From: Gemmatimonadota bacterium
Lineage (GTDB): Bacteria; Gemmatimonadota; Gemmatimonadetes; Gemmatimonadales; Gemmatimonadaceae
Direction: 5' to 3'
Assembly (NCBI GenBank): GCA_026387895.1
Contig: JAPLKT010000122.1
Coordinates: forward strand, 1-33,305
DNA length: 33,305 bases
Position 1 is the first letter of the stretch. Each line of letters opens with the position of its first letter. Below are positions 1 through 7,396 of the stretch, piece after piece. The notes beneath the pieces were generated by a model. That model had not been told where the DNA came from. It did not search any database and worked only from the letters and a program-made list of their open reading frames with translations. The position numbers and the translations under genes are program-made.

Positions 1-432
1 CTTCCAGATGGCTTGCTGATTGAGCGTGTTCCCGCCTGAGACGACGATGCCGTCCATGGAGAGGAAGACGTCGTCCCAGCCTTGGTGCTGCGTGAGACTC
101 TCGATGAAGCTCCGCTGTACATGCGGCTCCACGTCGAGCGGCGCGCAGGACTCGTAGAAGCGAATGATTCCTGCTTCGGCGTCCGCTGAGGCAGTGGGGA
201 GGTAGCAGATGCGCGGGCGCTTCTTGCCGGAGAGCGCTGCCATGTAGCGGATGTAGGCCGTATTGAAGCCGCCGCCGGCAATAAGGATCTTGCGCGTGCC
301 GGTGCGAGGCTGGGCTGGGGTGTCCGAGGGACGGGTATCCACGAGGAGATCTCCTGGCGTGATCACGGAGTGACCGAGCGTCAGCGAGCCGATCGCCGAC
401 GCGGTAATGAATTCACGGCGATCCATGCTCAT
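1..432 (-). CDS. Peptidase S51-like (dipeptidase E / cyanophycinase-like) protein, partial
   Basis: Only the N-terminal 144 codons are in the window; the gene continues past base 1. The protein opens with a twin-arginine-like stretch (DRREFI, then a hydrophobic segment), suggesting export by the Tat route. From about residue 48 it reads KILIAGGGFN, then a Rossmann-like region (RICYLPTASAD) and SGGNTLNQQAIWK near the end. The GG-N-T turn is typical of S51 peptidases and related class-I glutaminase-fold proteins. The catalytic Ser of the G-x-S-A-G elbow would lie beyond the window edge, so activity cannot be judged. Two in-frame ATGs exist (432 and 426); the outer one is used, but the second begins directly at the DRREFI motif and is equally plausible. 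It is divergent from the RidA gene, with about 100 bases between them. Confidence 0.7.
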   Translation of the reverse strand, partial: MSMDRREFITASAIGSLTLGHSVITPGDLLVDTRPSDTPAQPRTGTRKILIAGGGFNTAYIRYMAALSGKKRPRICYLPTASADAEAGIIRFYESCAPLDVEPHVQRSFIESLTQHQGWDDVFLSMDGIVVSGGNTLNQQAIWK

Positions 433-533
433 GACGTGGGCCTAGCAGAGTCAATGCAGGGCGTGTGGTTGGCGAACGGGTGCGCGACGGCCAGACTTCA
501 GGGAGTCCTATCACCTGCATTCTTGGGAGTCCT

Positions 534-920
534 ATGGCGCGCACACTGATTAGCTCAGGTTCGACATTTGAGGCGGAGGTTGGGTATTCGCGCGCGGTGG
601 TGGAGGGGAAGTGGGTTTTTGTCTCCGGAACCACGGGTTTTGATTACGCGACGATGACCATTTCGGAGGATGTCGCCGAGCAGGCGGAGCAGACGTTTCG
701 GAATATTGAGGAGGCGCTGGTGAAGGCGGAGGCGGGGTGGAAGGATGTGGTGCGTGTGCAGTACATCTTTCCGAATGCCGGCGATTTTAAGACGTGCTGG
801 CCGGTGTTTCGGAAGTATTTCGGCGAGGTGCGGCCGGCGGCGACGATGCTCGTGGCTGGGTTATCCGACCCGCGGATGAAGATTGAGGTGGAGGTGACCG
901 CGCGCCGCCGTACGGGTTGA
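534..920 (+). CDS. RidA/YjgF/YER057c/UK114 family protein
   Basis: A 128-residue protein beginning MARTLISSG. RidA-family proteins are small trimers that hydrolyse reactive enamine/imine intermediates released by PLP enzymes; several subfamilies have other or unknown roles. Visible family marks are the early strand WVFVSGTTGF, the helix EQAEQTFRNIEEAL, and the C-terminal signature RPAATMLVAGL followed by KIEVEVTA, whose Arg corresponds to the substrate-carboxylate-binding Arg of RidA. Length matches the family (about 125-135 residues). The frame is open further upstream, but ATG 534 is chosen because GGGAG lies four bases before it and because the extra 23 residues do not resemble the family. 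A branched-chain aminotransferase, the kind of enzyme RidA protects in other bacteria, lies 1.6 kb downstream but is not in the same operon. Confidence 0.88.
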   Translation: MARTLISSGSTFEAEVGYSRAVVEGKWVFVSGTTGFDYATMTISEDVAEQAEQTFRNIEEALVKAEAGWKDVVRVQYIFPNAGDFKTCWPVFRKYFGEVRPAATMLVAGLSDPRMKIEVEVTARRRTG

Positions 921-935
921 GCGAGTGTGCCGATT

Positions 936-961
936 GGGGGTTCCGGTGACGGGGAACCCTT
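936..961 (+). other. Small hairpin after the RidA gene
   Basis: Perfect 7-bp arms GGGTTCC/GGAACCC at 938-944 and 953-959 enclose an 8-base loop, just downstream of the RidA stop. No T tract follows, so this is at best a weak terminator or an mRNA 3' end structure. Confidence 0.25.
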
Positions 962-1031
962 GGGCGACTAAGTTGCTATGAGTGAATGGGGCCGTCGGTC
1001 TGGTGCCCCGATTCCTTCAGTAAAATCCCGA

Positions 1032-2405
1032 ATGAGAGCTCCGTTGATCCCTACGATTCGTGGCCTGCTGCTCGGTGCCCTGTTGGTCATTGGCGCTGTG
1101 GCTCCTCGTGCGGTGCAGGCAACCGTTGCGTCACCGAGTGCCGTGCCGAGTGCCGTGGCCGACACCGTGCGCGGGATTGTGTTTGATAGCCTGCTCAAGG
1201 CCCCGCTCGCCGGCCTGACCGTGATGGCGGATATTGAGGGGGCCACAAGCACCACCGACGATTTCGGCGCCTTTGTGTTGGTAACGAAGGGGACGATCAA
1301 ACGTATTTCGGCGTTCGGCGAGTTCTTGGATCGCACCGGGATTGGCAGCCTGAGCGCTGTGCTTACGGCGCAGTCCAACCGCAAGGCGATCATTCTGGCG
1401 ACGCCGTCGATTGAGACGGTGCGCGCGCGGCTCTGCCCCGGCGTGAAATTTGAGGCGGGGCGCGAGGCGATCATCTTTGGGAGTGCGCGTTCGGCGGCCA
1501 AGAACGCGGTGTTACTCTCGGGCGTTCGCATTCACGCGACGTGGGACCCTGGCGCCCCGGGCGATGATCCGGATCGTGCGCGCGTTGTGGATGTGAAGAG
1601 TGATTCGACGGGCAACTACTATTTGTGCAGCGTGCCGCCGATCGCCCCGGTGTACGTCATTGCCTATAGCCAGCAGTACAACTCAGGGACGATCGCGGTT
1701 CCGGGCGACACCGTGCCGCTCCGCAAGCAAGACCTCGTGCTCGGCGCTGCAGGCAAGATGGGCACTGTCCGCGGGGTGGTGCGCGATACGCGACGCCAGG
1801 GTCTTACCACCGCCATTGTCGACATTGACGGCGTGGAGATTGGCACCGGCACCGATTCGCAGGGGCGCTTTGTGATTCCGAACGTGCCCGCGGGATCGCG
1901 CTCGTTGATGGCGCGAGCGATCGGGTATTCGCCGGTGATTACGCAGGTTGATGTGACGGAAGACGCCTCCCCGAACCTCACGATTGAACTGACGCGTTCG
2001 GTGTTTTTGCCCGGCGTGAAAGTGACGGAGCGGACGGCGGTTCCGATGATGAAGGCTGATTACGATGAGCGCAAAAAACTCGGCTTCGGCACGTTCATTG
2101 ACACCGCGCAGATCAACACGCTGTACAACACACGGTCAATTTTTCAGGGGCGGGCGGGGCTGATGATCGAGGGAAACCCACCGCAGATGACCCTCTATAT
2201 GTCCGCCACCACCGGTTACTGCCAGCCGACCGTCAAGATTGACGGTTTCACGAGCGACACGCAAATCTTGGTGGATTACCCCAAGAGCAACATTGCGGCC
2301 GTGGAGATTTACACCAAGGCGTCGATGGCGCCGGCCAAGTATGCACCCATTATGAGTAGCTGCGGGCTTATCCTGATCTGGTCGAAGGGGTCGTTCGCGC
2401 GGTAG
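1032..2405 (+). CDS. Secreted carboxypeptidase-regulatory-like / plug-like protein
   Basis: A 457-residue protein from ATG 1032 (the frame is open from 978, but this ATG gives a clean signal peptide: positive start, hydrophobic RGLLLGALLVIGAV, likely cleavage after VQA). The mature part has one carboxypeptidase-regulatory-like beta-sandwich near the start (DTVRGIVFDSLLKAPLAG), a central region of unclear fold, and a clear second sandwich at about residues 245-330 (VRGVVRDTRRQG, then IPNVPAGSRSLMARAIGY). The C-terminal ~110 residues resemble the plug region of a TonB-dependent receptor (VKIDGF, then IAAVEIYTKA), ending SSCGLILIWSK, but there is no beta-barrel. Proteins of this layout are common in Gemmatimonadota and their role is not established. 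A similar layout and a matching pair of cysteines recur in the gene at 6586. It is followed by a strong hairpin at 2485-2522. Confidence 0.72.
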   Translation: MRAPLIPTIRGLLLGALLVIGAVAPRAVQATVASPSAVPSAVADTVRGIVFDSLLKAPLAGLTVMADIEGATSTTDDFGAFVLVTKGTIKRISAFGEFLDRTGIGSLSAVLTAQSNRKAIILATPSIETVRARLCPGVKFEAGREAIIFGSARSAAKNAVLLSGVRIHATWDPGAPGDDPDRARVVDVKSDSTGNYYLCSVPPIAPVYVIAYSQQYNSGTIAVPGDTVPLRKQDLVLGAAGKMGTVRGVVRDTRRQGLTTAIVDIDGVEIGTGTDSQGRFVIPNVPAGSRSLMARAIGYSPVITQVDVTEDASPNLTIELTRSVFLPGVKVTERTAVPMMKADYDERKKLGFGTFIDTAQINTLYNTRSIFQGRAGLMIEGNPPQMTLYMSATTGYCQPTVKIDGFTSDTQILVDYPKSNIAAVEIYTKASMAPAKYAPIMSSCGLILIWSKGSFAR

Positions 2406-2484
2406 GCAGTGGGCGCTCGGCCGTGGGCGATCGGCAATGCGCGCGCGGCAGGATAGGCGGTACAGTTGCTGATGTTGTAACTTT

Positions 2485-2522
2485 GTGCGGGCCGCGACGC
2501 GAGCGGCCCGCACTTCTTTTAT
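2485..2522 (+). terminator. Strong hairpin with T-rich tail, just upstream of the aminotransferase
   Basis: Perfect 11-bp arms (2485-2495 and 2503-2513, GTGCGGGCCGC / GCGGCCCGCAC) with a 7-base loop, followed by TTCTTTTAT. It has the form of an intrinsic terminator and would end the unit at 1032-2405. It stops only 12 bases before the next start codon, leaving no room for a promoter or ribosome binding site after it. Confidence 0.75.
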
Positions 2523-2533
2523 CCTATCGAACA

Positions 2534-3460
2534 ATGGCGAAGATCGCAGAATCGGAATGGATCTGGCGCGACGGTGAGTGGCTGCCGTGGCACAACGCGA
2601 ACGTCCACATCCTGGCGCACTCGGTGCAGTTCGGATCGGCAGTCTTTGAGGGGGTTCGTTGTTATCCCACCTCAAAAGGCCCCGCGATCTTCCGCCTGAA
2701 AGAACATCTCAAGCGGATGTTCGATTCGTGCAAGATCTACCGCATGCCGATGACGTTCACGCCGGAGCAGATTCTGCAGGCGACGCGTGAGCTGGTAAAC
2801 AAGAACAACCTCGACACCTGCTATATCCGCCCGATGGTGTTGCGCGGCTATGGCGCGGCGGGGATGGTGCCGTTCGAGAGCCCCGTCGAGGTCTACCTCC
2901 CCTGCTGGCCGTGGACGGACTACCTCGGCGCCGATGCGCTCTCAAAAGGGGTGAGTGCCTGCGTGGCGAGCTGGAACCGCGTGGCGCCGAACACGATTCC
3001 CGCCGTAGCAAAAATCGCCGGCAACTACCTCGGTGGTCAGCTCATCAAGATGGAAGCGCTGCTCGACGGCTACGATGAAGCGATTGCGCTCGGCCCCGAA
3101 GGGCTGGTTAGCGAGGGCTCCGGACAGAACGTGTTCGCGGTGAGCAATGGCGTGATTTACACGCCCCCCGTGGACGGCACGCTGCTGCCGGGTATCACAC
3201 GCGACACGGTGGTGACGATCGCCAAGGATTTGGGGATCGAGGTGCGCGTGCAGGGAATGGCGCGCGAGACACTCTACACGTCAGACGAAGTGTTCCTGAG
3301 CGGCACGGCGACAGAAGTCGCGCCGGTGCGCAGCGTCGATAAGATCCCGGTCGGTGATGGAAAGCCGGGCCCGGTGGCGAAGGCGATTTCTGCGCGGTAT
3401 CTGGATGTGGTGCACGGGCGGGTGGCGGATACGCACGGGTGGCTGACGCATACGAAGTGA
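2534..3460 (+). CDS. ilvE: Branched-chain amino acid aminotransferase (class IV PLP)
   Basis: Catalyses reversible transamination of leucine, isoleucine and valine with 2-oxoglutarate, the last step of their synthesis. The 308-residue length fits the family. The PLP lysine is K160 in IPAVAKIAGNYL, matching the AAKAGGNY site of known IlvE proteins. Other family marks are HSVQFGSAVFEGVRCY (25-44), CYIRPMVLRGYG (96-107), SEGSGQNVFAV, LLPGITRD and SGTATEVAPV. A D-amino-acid or aminodeoxychorismate lyase member of fold IV is less likely, given the full set of BCAT motifs. ATG 2534 is chosen by homology; the frame is open back to 2423 but those residues span the hairpin at 2485. No Shine-Dalgarno sequence precedes ATG 2534. 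A terminator follows at 3480. Confidence 0.93.
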   Translation: MAKIAESEWIWRDGEWLPWHNANVHILAHSVQFGSAVFEGVRCYPTSKGPAIFRLKEHLKRMFDSCKIYRMPMTFTPEQILQATRELVNKNNLDTCYIRPMVLRGYGAAGMVPFESPVEVYLPCWPWTDYLGADALSKGVSACVASWNRVAPNTIPAVAKIAGNYLGGQLIKMEALLDGYDEAIALGPEGLVSEGSGQNVFAVSNGVIYTPPVDGTLLPGITRDTVVTIAKDLGIEVRVQGMARETLYTSDEVFLSGTATEVAPVRSVDKIPVGDGKPGPVAKAISARYLDVVHGRVADTHGWLTHTK

Positions 3461-3479
3461 GGGTCGCGTAGGACATGAG

Positions 3480-3520
3480 CACAGGGCGCACATCGTGAGG
3501 ATGTGCGCCCTGTGTTTATC
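3480..3520 (+). terminator. Intrinsic terminator after the aminotransferase
   Basis: Perfect 14-bp arms (3481-3494 ACAGGGCGCACATC; 3500-3513) around the loop GTGAG, followed by GTTTATC. It ends the aminotransferase unit before the oppositely oriented toxin gene. Confidence 0.85.
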
Positions 3521-3594
3521 TACGCTTTGCCACCTTGAGGTTGATCACAGTCAAGGTCTTCTCGGCCGTGACCCCCATCTAGGGAGAAAACTGT

Positions 3595-3891
3595 CTAGCT
3601 CGTCGGCCAGATCACCTGCTGACGGCCATGAACGATCGCGAGGATATCGACACGGTTCGGTTGGACCAGATACATGATCCGATACGGCCCCTCGAACACC
3701 TCACGGATCATCGGGTGATCCGCCTCCGTAACGCGACGGCCGGACTCCGGAAACTCGCCGACGCGTTCGGCGTGCGCCAAGAACCGATCCGCGAGCCTGA
3801 GCGCATAAATTGGAGAAACGGCGCCGATATAATCAATGATCGCATCGAGATGATCAACGGCCGTTTCGGTCCAGAGGACCGGAAGAATCAC
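3595..3891 (-). CDS. parE: RelE/ParE family toxin
   Basis: A 98-residue protein with the RelE/ParE-superfamily fold pattern: N-terminal helix WTETAVDHLDAIIDYI, second helix ALRLADRFLAHAERV, loop FPESGRRV, and C-terminal strands REVFEGPYRIMYLV and VDILAIVHGRQ. In this superfamily ParE members poison DNA gyrase and RelE members cleave mRNA on the ribosome. The lack of obvious RelE catalytic residues and the PESGR / Y-R-I-x-Y pattern favour ParE, but the target is inferred. The start codon overlaps the antitoxin stop by four bases (ATGA), so the two are translationally coupled. The symbol reflects family, not proven orthology. Confidence 0.87.
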   Translation of the reverse strand: MILPVLWTETAVDHLDAIIDYIGAVSPIYALRLADRFLAHAERVGEFPESGRRVTEADHPMIREVFEGPYRIMYLVQPNRVDILAIVHGRQQVIWPTS

Positions 3892-4091
3892 GACGCGCGG
3901 CGGAGCCGTTCCTGGAGCCGAGCGCGAACTTCAGCGTGGGTCAGCGTCCGTCCCGCGGCGACATCAGCCATGCCGGCGTCGATGGCCTCGCGCACGTAGA
4001 GCTCGTACATGACGTCGTCCCAGTTCGCCGACTCGGGAAGGCGGTCCAACGTCTCCTGCGCCTTAGTCTTGGTGTTCGGCGTATCCGCCAT
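3888..4091 (-). CDS. Antitoxin of the ParE-type module
   Basis: A 67-residue protein that would bind and neutralise the toxin encoded just downstream and usually represses its own promoter. ATG 4091 is chosen because GGAG lies nine bases upstream; the frame is open to 4142 but those codons cover the -10 box. The C-terminal part, VREAIDAGMADVAAGRTLTH then EVRARLQERL, is the charged helical pattern seen in many ParE/RelE partner antitoxins. The DNA-binding family (ribbon-helix-helix or other) cannot be assigned from what is visible. Acidic and small, as antitoxins are. Confidence 0.82.
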   Translation of the reverse strand: MADTPNTKTKAQETLDRLPESANWDDVMYELYVREAIDAGMADVAAGRTLTHAEVRARLQERLRRAS

Positions 4092-4102
4092 AGGTCCAAT
4101 CT

Positions 4103-4138
4103 CCGGGAGGGTCACTACCTCAGTATACACACTCCCGG
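4103..4138. promoter_or_regulatory. Inverted repeat over the toxin-antitoxin promoter, candidate operator
   Basis: CCGGGAG (4103-4109) and CTCCCGG (4132-4138) are perfect 7-bp inverted arms that flank the -10 box. Toxin-antitoxin operons are commonly autorepressed by the antitoxin, alone or in complex, at such sites. Binding here is inference. Confidence 0.45.
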
Positions 4139-4151
4139 TCAATCAAGCCAA
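4122..4151 (-). promoter_or_regulatory. Sigma70-type promoter of the toxin-antitoxin operon
   Basis: On the minus strand a -35 like TTGGCT (4151-4146) and a -10 TATACT (4127-4122) are 18 bases apart, about 30 bases upstream of the antitoxin ATG. This is the clearest vegetative promoter in the window. Confidence 0.6.
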
Positions 4152-4183
4152 CGTTTGGGACAAAACGATGTCACTGCGGCGCC

Positions 4184-5200
4184 TTAGCTCAACAGCCGCC
4201 GCCGCAACCCCAAATTCAAAATCCGCTGCAACAACTCCGGATACTCGATCCCCACCGCCCGCGCCGACGCCGCATACTCCTCGCGGCTCGCGATCTCAGG
4301 GTTCGGATTGGCTTCTAAGAAATAAAATTTCCCGTCGGCGCCCAAGCGGAAATCCACTCGCCCGTACCCCGACAACTCCAAAATCTTAAAAATCTGCTTG
4401 CTCACCTTGGCCAGCGTCTCCTGCTGCGCATCGGTGACCTCGGCGCGCGTAAACTTGATGCCGTGGCGCGCTTGATACTCGAGATCATGCTTCGCCTGCC
4501 GTGTTGCGAGCAATGGCACATGGTCAGGCTTCTTTTCGGCCACGAGTTCCCACGCAGGGAAACTCTGCACCCGCTCATTCCCGAGCAACGAGACATAAAT
4601 CTCGCGGCCCTCAATAAACTGCTCAGCGATTGCCGCCGTGCGCACACGATCATGAATAAACGTCACACGTTCGGCGAGCTTTGCGTCGGTATCAACGATC
4701 GAGGTTCGCGCGATTCCGACCGAGGAATCCACGGTGAGCGATTTCACAATGAGCGGAAACTGGAGCTGTGCGGGACGTTTGATTGTGGCGCCAATCGGAA
4801 AGACGGCGAACGCCGGGATGGTGAGCCCGTGGTAGGCGAGCAACTTCTTGGAGATCGCTTTGTCGCGCGCGATCATCATGCCGCGCGGATTGCAGCCGGT
4901 GTACGGGACCTGCAGCAGCTCGAGATAGCTCACGATGTTCTGGTCGAAGAGCACCTCGCCGTGAAATTCCTCGAGCATGTTGAACACGATGTCTGGACGG
5001 AAGGCATCGACGGCATCGCGGATCGGGCGTAGCTCGTATTGCACACCGAGGACGAGGAGTTCGTGGCCCATGGCCTTGAGGGTCGTGACCACGTCGAATT
5101 CGGTCTTGACCGCCATAAACTCCTGCGGCGTGAGATCCTCCCGGCGTTCTGGGGGAATCAGCTGCGGGTGTGTCAGCAGCAGCACGCGGAGCTTCTTCAT
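4184..5200 (-). CDS. D-alanine--D-alanine ligase-like ATP-grasp protein
   Basis: A 338-residue ATP-grasp enzyme that should join a carboxylate to an amine with ATP. N-terminal Rossmann-like domain (MKKLRVLLLTHPQ), then PDIVFNMLEEFHGE and VPYTGCNPRGMM (98-109), which parallel the substrate-binding loops of D-Ala-D-Ala ligase. ATP and Mg sites: K153 in PLIVKSLTVDSSVGI, E197 in FIEGRE, D283 in GRVDFRL, E296 and N298 in FLEANPNPE. True Ddl proteins carry an E-D-G motif after H-G; here it is HGEVLFD, so the substrate may not be D-alanine. ATG 5200 has GAGGCGG about 9 bases upstream. The gene stands alone, divergent from the MFS gene, and no cell-wall genes are adjacent. Confidence 0.8.
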   Translation of the reverse strand: MKKLRVLLLTHPQLIPPERREDLTPQEFMAVKTEFDVVTTLKAMGHELLVLGVQYELRPIRDAVDAFRPDIVFNMLEEFHGEVLFDQNIVSYLELLQVPYTGCNPRGMMIARDKAISKKLLAYHGLTIPAFAVFPIGATIKRPAQLQFPLIVKSLTVDSSVGIARTSIVDTDAKLAERVTFIHDRVRTAAIAEQFIEGREIYVSLLGNERVQSFPAWELVAEKKPDHVPLLATRQAKHDLEYQARHGIKFTRAEVTDAQQETLAKVSKQIFKILELSGYGRVDFRLGADGKFYFLEANPNPEIASREEYAASARAVGIEYPELLQRILNLGLRRRLLS

Positions 5201-5220
5201 TGGTAATCCGCCTCGAAAGT

Positions 5221-5246
5221 TGTGACGGTGAACGTCTCACGTCACA
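5221..5246. promoter_or_regulatory. 26-bp imperfect palindrome between divergent genes
   Basis: TGTGACG (5221-5227) and CGTCACA (5240-5246) are perfect inverted arms 12 bases apart, with a further GTGA/TCAC pair inside. It lies 20 bases upstream of the ligase start and 55 bases upstream of the MFS start, as a shared operator would. Confidence 0.3.
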
Positions 5247-5300
5247 TTCGCGCTCGGCGTGGCAAGTGGCAAGGGGGGTGTCCTGATACTAGGATAGAGA

Positions 5301-6581
5301 GTGCCCAACACCGCCCCGACTTCCGTTACAAATCCGTACACTGCGCTCGCGATCCCGAACTTCCGTCGGTACATCGTGGGTTTGCTCGCCTTTACCATGG
5401 CGATCCAGATCCAGGGGACGGTTGTTGGCTGGCAGATCTATGAGCTGACGCACGACAAGCTTGCGCTGGGGCTGATCGGGCTAGCCGAGGCGATTCCCTT
5501 CATTGGGATGTCGCTCTATGCGGGGCATGTGGCTGACAAGCACGACCGGCGTCGGATTGCGCTCACGGCGCTGATGGTGCTGACGGGCTGTTCTGTTGCG
5601 CTGCTGGTGCTGCCGCTCTTTCTCTCACATGCGCCGCAGACGGTGACGCGCGCGATTTACGCGGTGATTGTCACGAGTGGATTCGCGCGCGCCTTCTTGC
5701 AGCCGGCGCGACAGGCGCTTGGGGCAGAGATTGTGCCGCGCGAGCTGTATGCGAACGCCATCACCTGGCGCAGTGGATCATGGCAGCTGGCCTCTGTGCT
5801 CGGCCCGGCCCTCGGCGGCGTGCTGTATGCGACTGGCGGTGCGTCGTTGGCCTACTCGGTGGACGTTGCGTTGACCGTGGTGGGGTTCAGCTTCATTTGG
5901 CTGGTACGGCACCGGTCGGTGCTCGAGGCGCATCACACGGAAGAGATTGCCGAGAGCCTGAAGGCGGGGGTGCGCTTTGTGTTTAAGGAGCGGATCCTGC
6001 TGGGCGCGTTGACCCTTGATTTGTTTTCGGTGTTGTTCGGCGGGGCGGTGGCGTTGTTACCCGTGTTCGCGGCGGAGATTCTGCATGTGGGGCCCAAGGG
6101 GTTGGGGCTATTGCGGGCCGCGCCGAGTATTGGGGCCGTGGGGATGAGCTTTGCGCTGGCGCATCGGAAGCCGATGGAGCGTGCGGGGCGCACGTTGTTC
6201 AGTGTGGTGGCGCTGTTCGGAGTGTGCATGATTCTGTTCGGGGCGAGCACCAGCTTCCCGCTGAGTGTGGCGGTGTTGGTGGTGAGTGGCGCGGCCGATA
6301 TGGTGAGTGTGTTCATTCGATCGACGCTCATTCAGACGGTGACTCCCGTGCATATGATGGGGCGGGTGAGTGCGGTGAACTCGGTGTTTATTGGGTCGTC
6401 CAATGAGATTGGAATGTTCGAGTCTGGGGTGACGGCGCAGTGGTTAGGGACGGTGCCGAGTGTGGTGATGGGGGGTGTGGCGACCCTTGGTGTGGTGGCG
6501 TTTACTGCCTGGCGGCTTCCGTCATTGCGGAAGTTGCGGCGGCTCGACGAAGCAAAACCATCTGGAGCGGGTAATATTTAG
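5301..6581 (+). CDS. MFS transporter (EntS/MFS_3-like exporter)
   Basis: A 426-residue integral membrane protein with about 12 hydrophobic segments, probably a proton-driven exporter. The loop between the second and third segments reads GHVADKHDRRRIA, the MFS signature (G-x-x-x-D-x-x-x-R-R). LQPARQALGAEIVPREL and SWQLASVLGPALGGVLY match the EntS/MFS_3 group that contains siderophore and macrolide exporters; the substrate here is unknown. Start is GTG 5301, with AGGA seven bases upstream; no ATG near the start would keep the TALAIPNFRRYIVG segment that opens the family. The next gene starts five bases after the stop, so the two are probably cotranscribed. Confidence 0.88.
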   Translation: MPNTAPTSVTNPYTALAIPNFRRYIVGLLAFTMAIQIQGTVVGWQIYELTHDKLALGLIGLAEAIPFIGMSLYAGHVADKHDRRRIALTALMVLTGCSVALLVLPLFLSHAPQTVTRAIYAVIVTSGFARAFLQPARQALGAEIVPRELYANAITWRSGSWQLASVLGPALGGVLYATGGASLAYSVDVALTVVGFSFIWLVRHRSVLEAHHTEEIAESLKAGVRFVFKERILLGALTLDLFSVLFGGAVALLPVFAAEILHVGPKGLGLLRAAPSIGAVGMSFALAHRKPMERAGRTLFSVVALFGVCMILFGASTSFPLSVAVLVVSGAADMVSVFIRSTLIQTVTPVHMMGRVSAVNSVFIGSSNEIGMFESGVTAQWLGTVPSVVMGGVATLGVVAFTAWRLPSLRKLRRLDEAKPSGAGNI

Positions 6582-6585
6582 CACT

Positions 6586-7377
6586 ATGAGGAACTCGCGA
6601 ATTTTGCCCGTAGCGTGCTTGGTGCTGGCGTTGCCGACTGTGATGGCCGCGCAGCGCAAGGCGACTGTGCCGTCATCGGCCGGTGTACCGACGGCGCCGC
6701 CGCGCGGTGTGATTGACGGATTTGTGTCGGATACCAATCTCGTTCCATTGGCAGGGGCGGAGATTACCGTGCTGCGTACTGCGACGAAGATCAACACGAC
6801 GCCGGGCGGACGTTTCCGGTTTATTGATGTCGTGCCAGGTCAGTACCTGTTGATTGTGAAGCGGATCGGGTATCGCCCGACGTCGGCGGTGATCGACGTG
6901 CCTTCGGGCGACACGGTGCGTTTGAGCTACACCCTTGAGCGTGCCGCGCAGGGATTAGCGGCGGTGCAGATCACCGAGAAGAAGCAGTCGTTACGGATGT
7001 TGGAGTTTGAGCAGCGGAAGAAGCTCGCGCAGGGGGAGTTCTTTACCGCCGAGGATTTTGAACGGCGGGTGGCGCTCACGTTGCCGGATGTGCTGCGGTT
7101 CTCGAAGACGATGTCGCTGACGCCGGACAACACGAACAACGGCAATTTGGTGGCGCTGTCGAACCGCGAGGGGGGTGGCATTGGTGGTTATTGCCCGATG
7201 CAGTTCCTACTCGACGGTATTCCGCTGCCGGCGGGGTTCCCCATGAGCATCCTGCCCGCGCCGCGCGATGTGGCTGGGGTGGAGGTGTATGCGGGTGCTG
7301 CCACTGTGCCGTTGCAGTTCGGCGGGGCGGACCGGCGGTGCGGGATGGTGTTGGTGTGGACGAAGGATGGGTATTGA
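6586..7377 (+). CDS. Secreted carboxypeptidase-regulatory / plug-like protein
   Basis: A 263-residue protein with a signal peptide (MRNSRILPVACLVLALPTVMA, cleavage near AAQ). Residues about 42-115 form a carboxypeptidase-regulatory-like domain (VIDGFVSDTNLVPLAGAEIT; RFIDVVPGQYLLIVKRIGY). The remainder is plug-like: LDGIPLPAGF, DVAGVEVYAGAA, ending RRCGMVLVWTKDG. There is no barrel. The arrangement matches the gene at 1032, including Cys in YCPMQ and RRCG, equivalent to YCQPT and SSCG there. ATG 6586 is chosen for the signal peptide although the nearest GGAG is 19 bases upstream; the open frame to 6475 overlaps the MFS gene. Probably cotranscribed with the transporter and ended by the hairpin at 7399. 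Function unknown. Confidence 0.72.
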   Translation: MRNSRILPVACLVLALPTVMAAQRKATVPSSAGVPTAPPRGVIDGFVSDTNLVPLAGAEITVLRTATKINTTPGGRFRFIDVVPGQYLLIVKRIGYRPTSAVIDVPSGDTVRLSYTLERAAQGLAAVQITEKKQSLRMLEFEQRKKLAQGEFFTAEDFERRVALTLPDVLRFSKTMSLTPDNTNNGNLVALSNREGGGIGGYCPMQFLLDGIPLPAGFPMSILPAPRDVAGVEVYAGAATVPLQFGGADRRCGMVLVWTKDGY

Positions 7378-7396
7378 GTTCACCGCGCCACAAGAA

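Noticed and set aside
2423..2533. Longer N-terminus for the aminotransferase, or a leader peptide rich in branched-chain codons
   Set aside because: The extra residues run through the hairpin and do not match the family; a short leader frame with an evident run of Leu, Ile or Val codons and its own stop was not found.
5221..5246. CRP/FNR-type binding site
   Set aside because: The TGTGA and TCACA half-sites are 16 bases apart; the CRP consensus needs 6.
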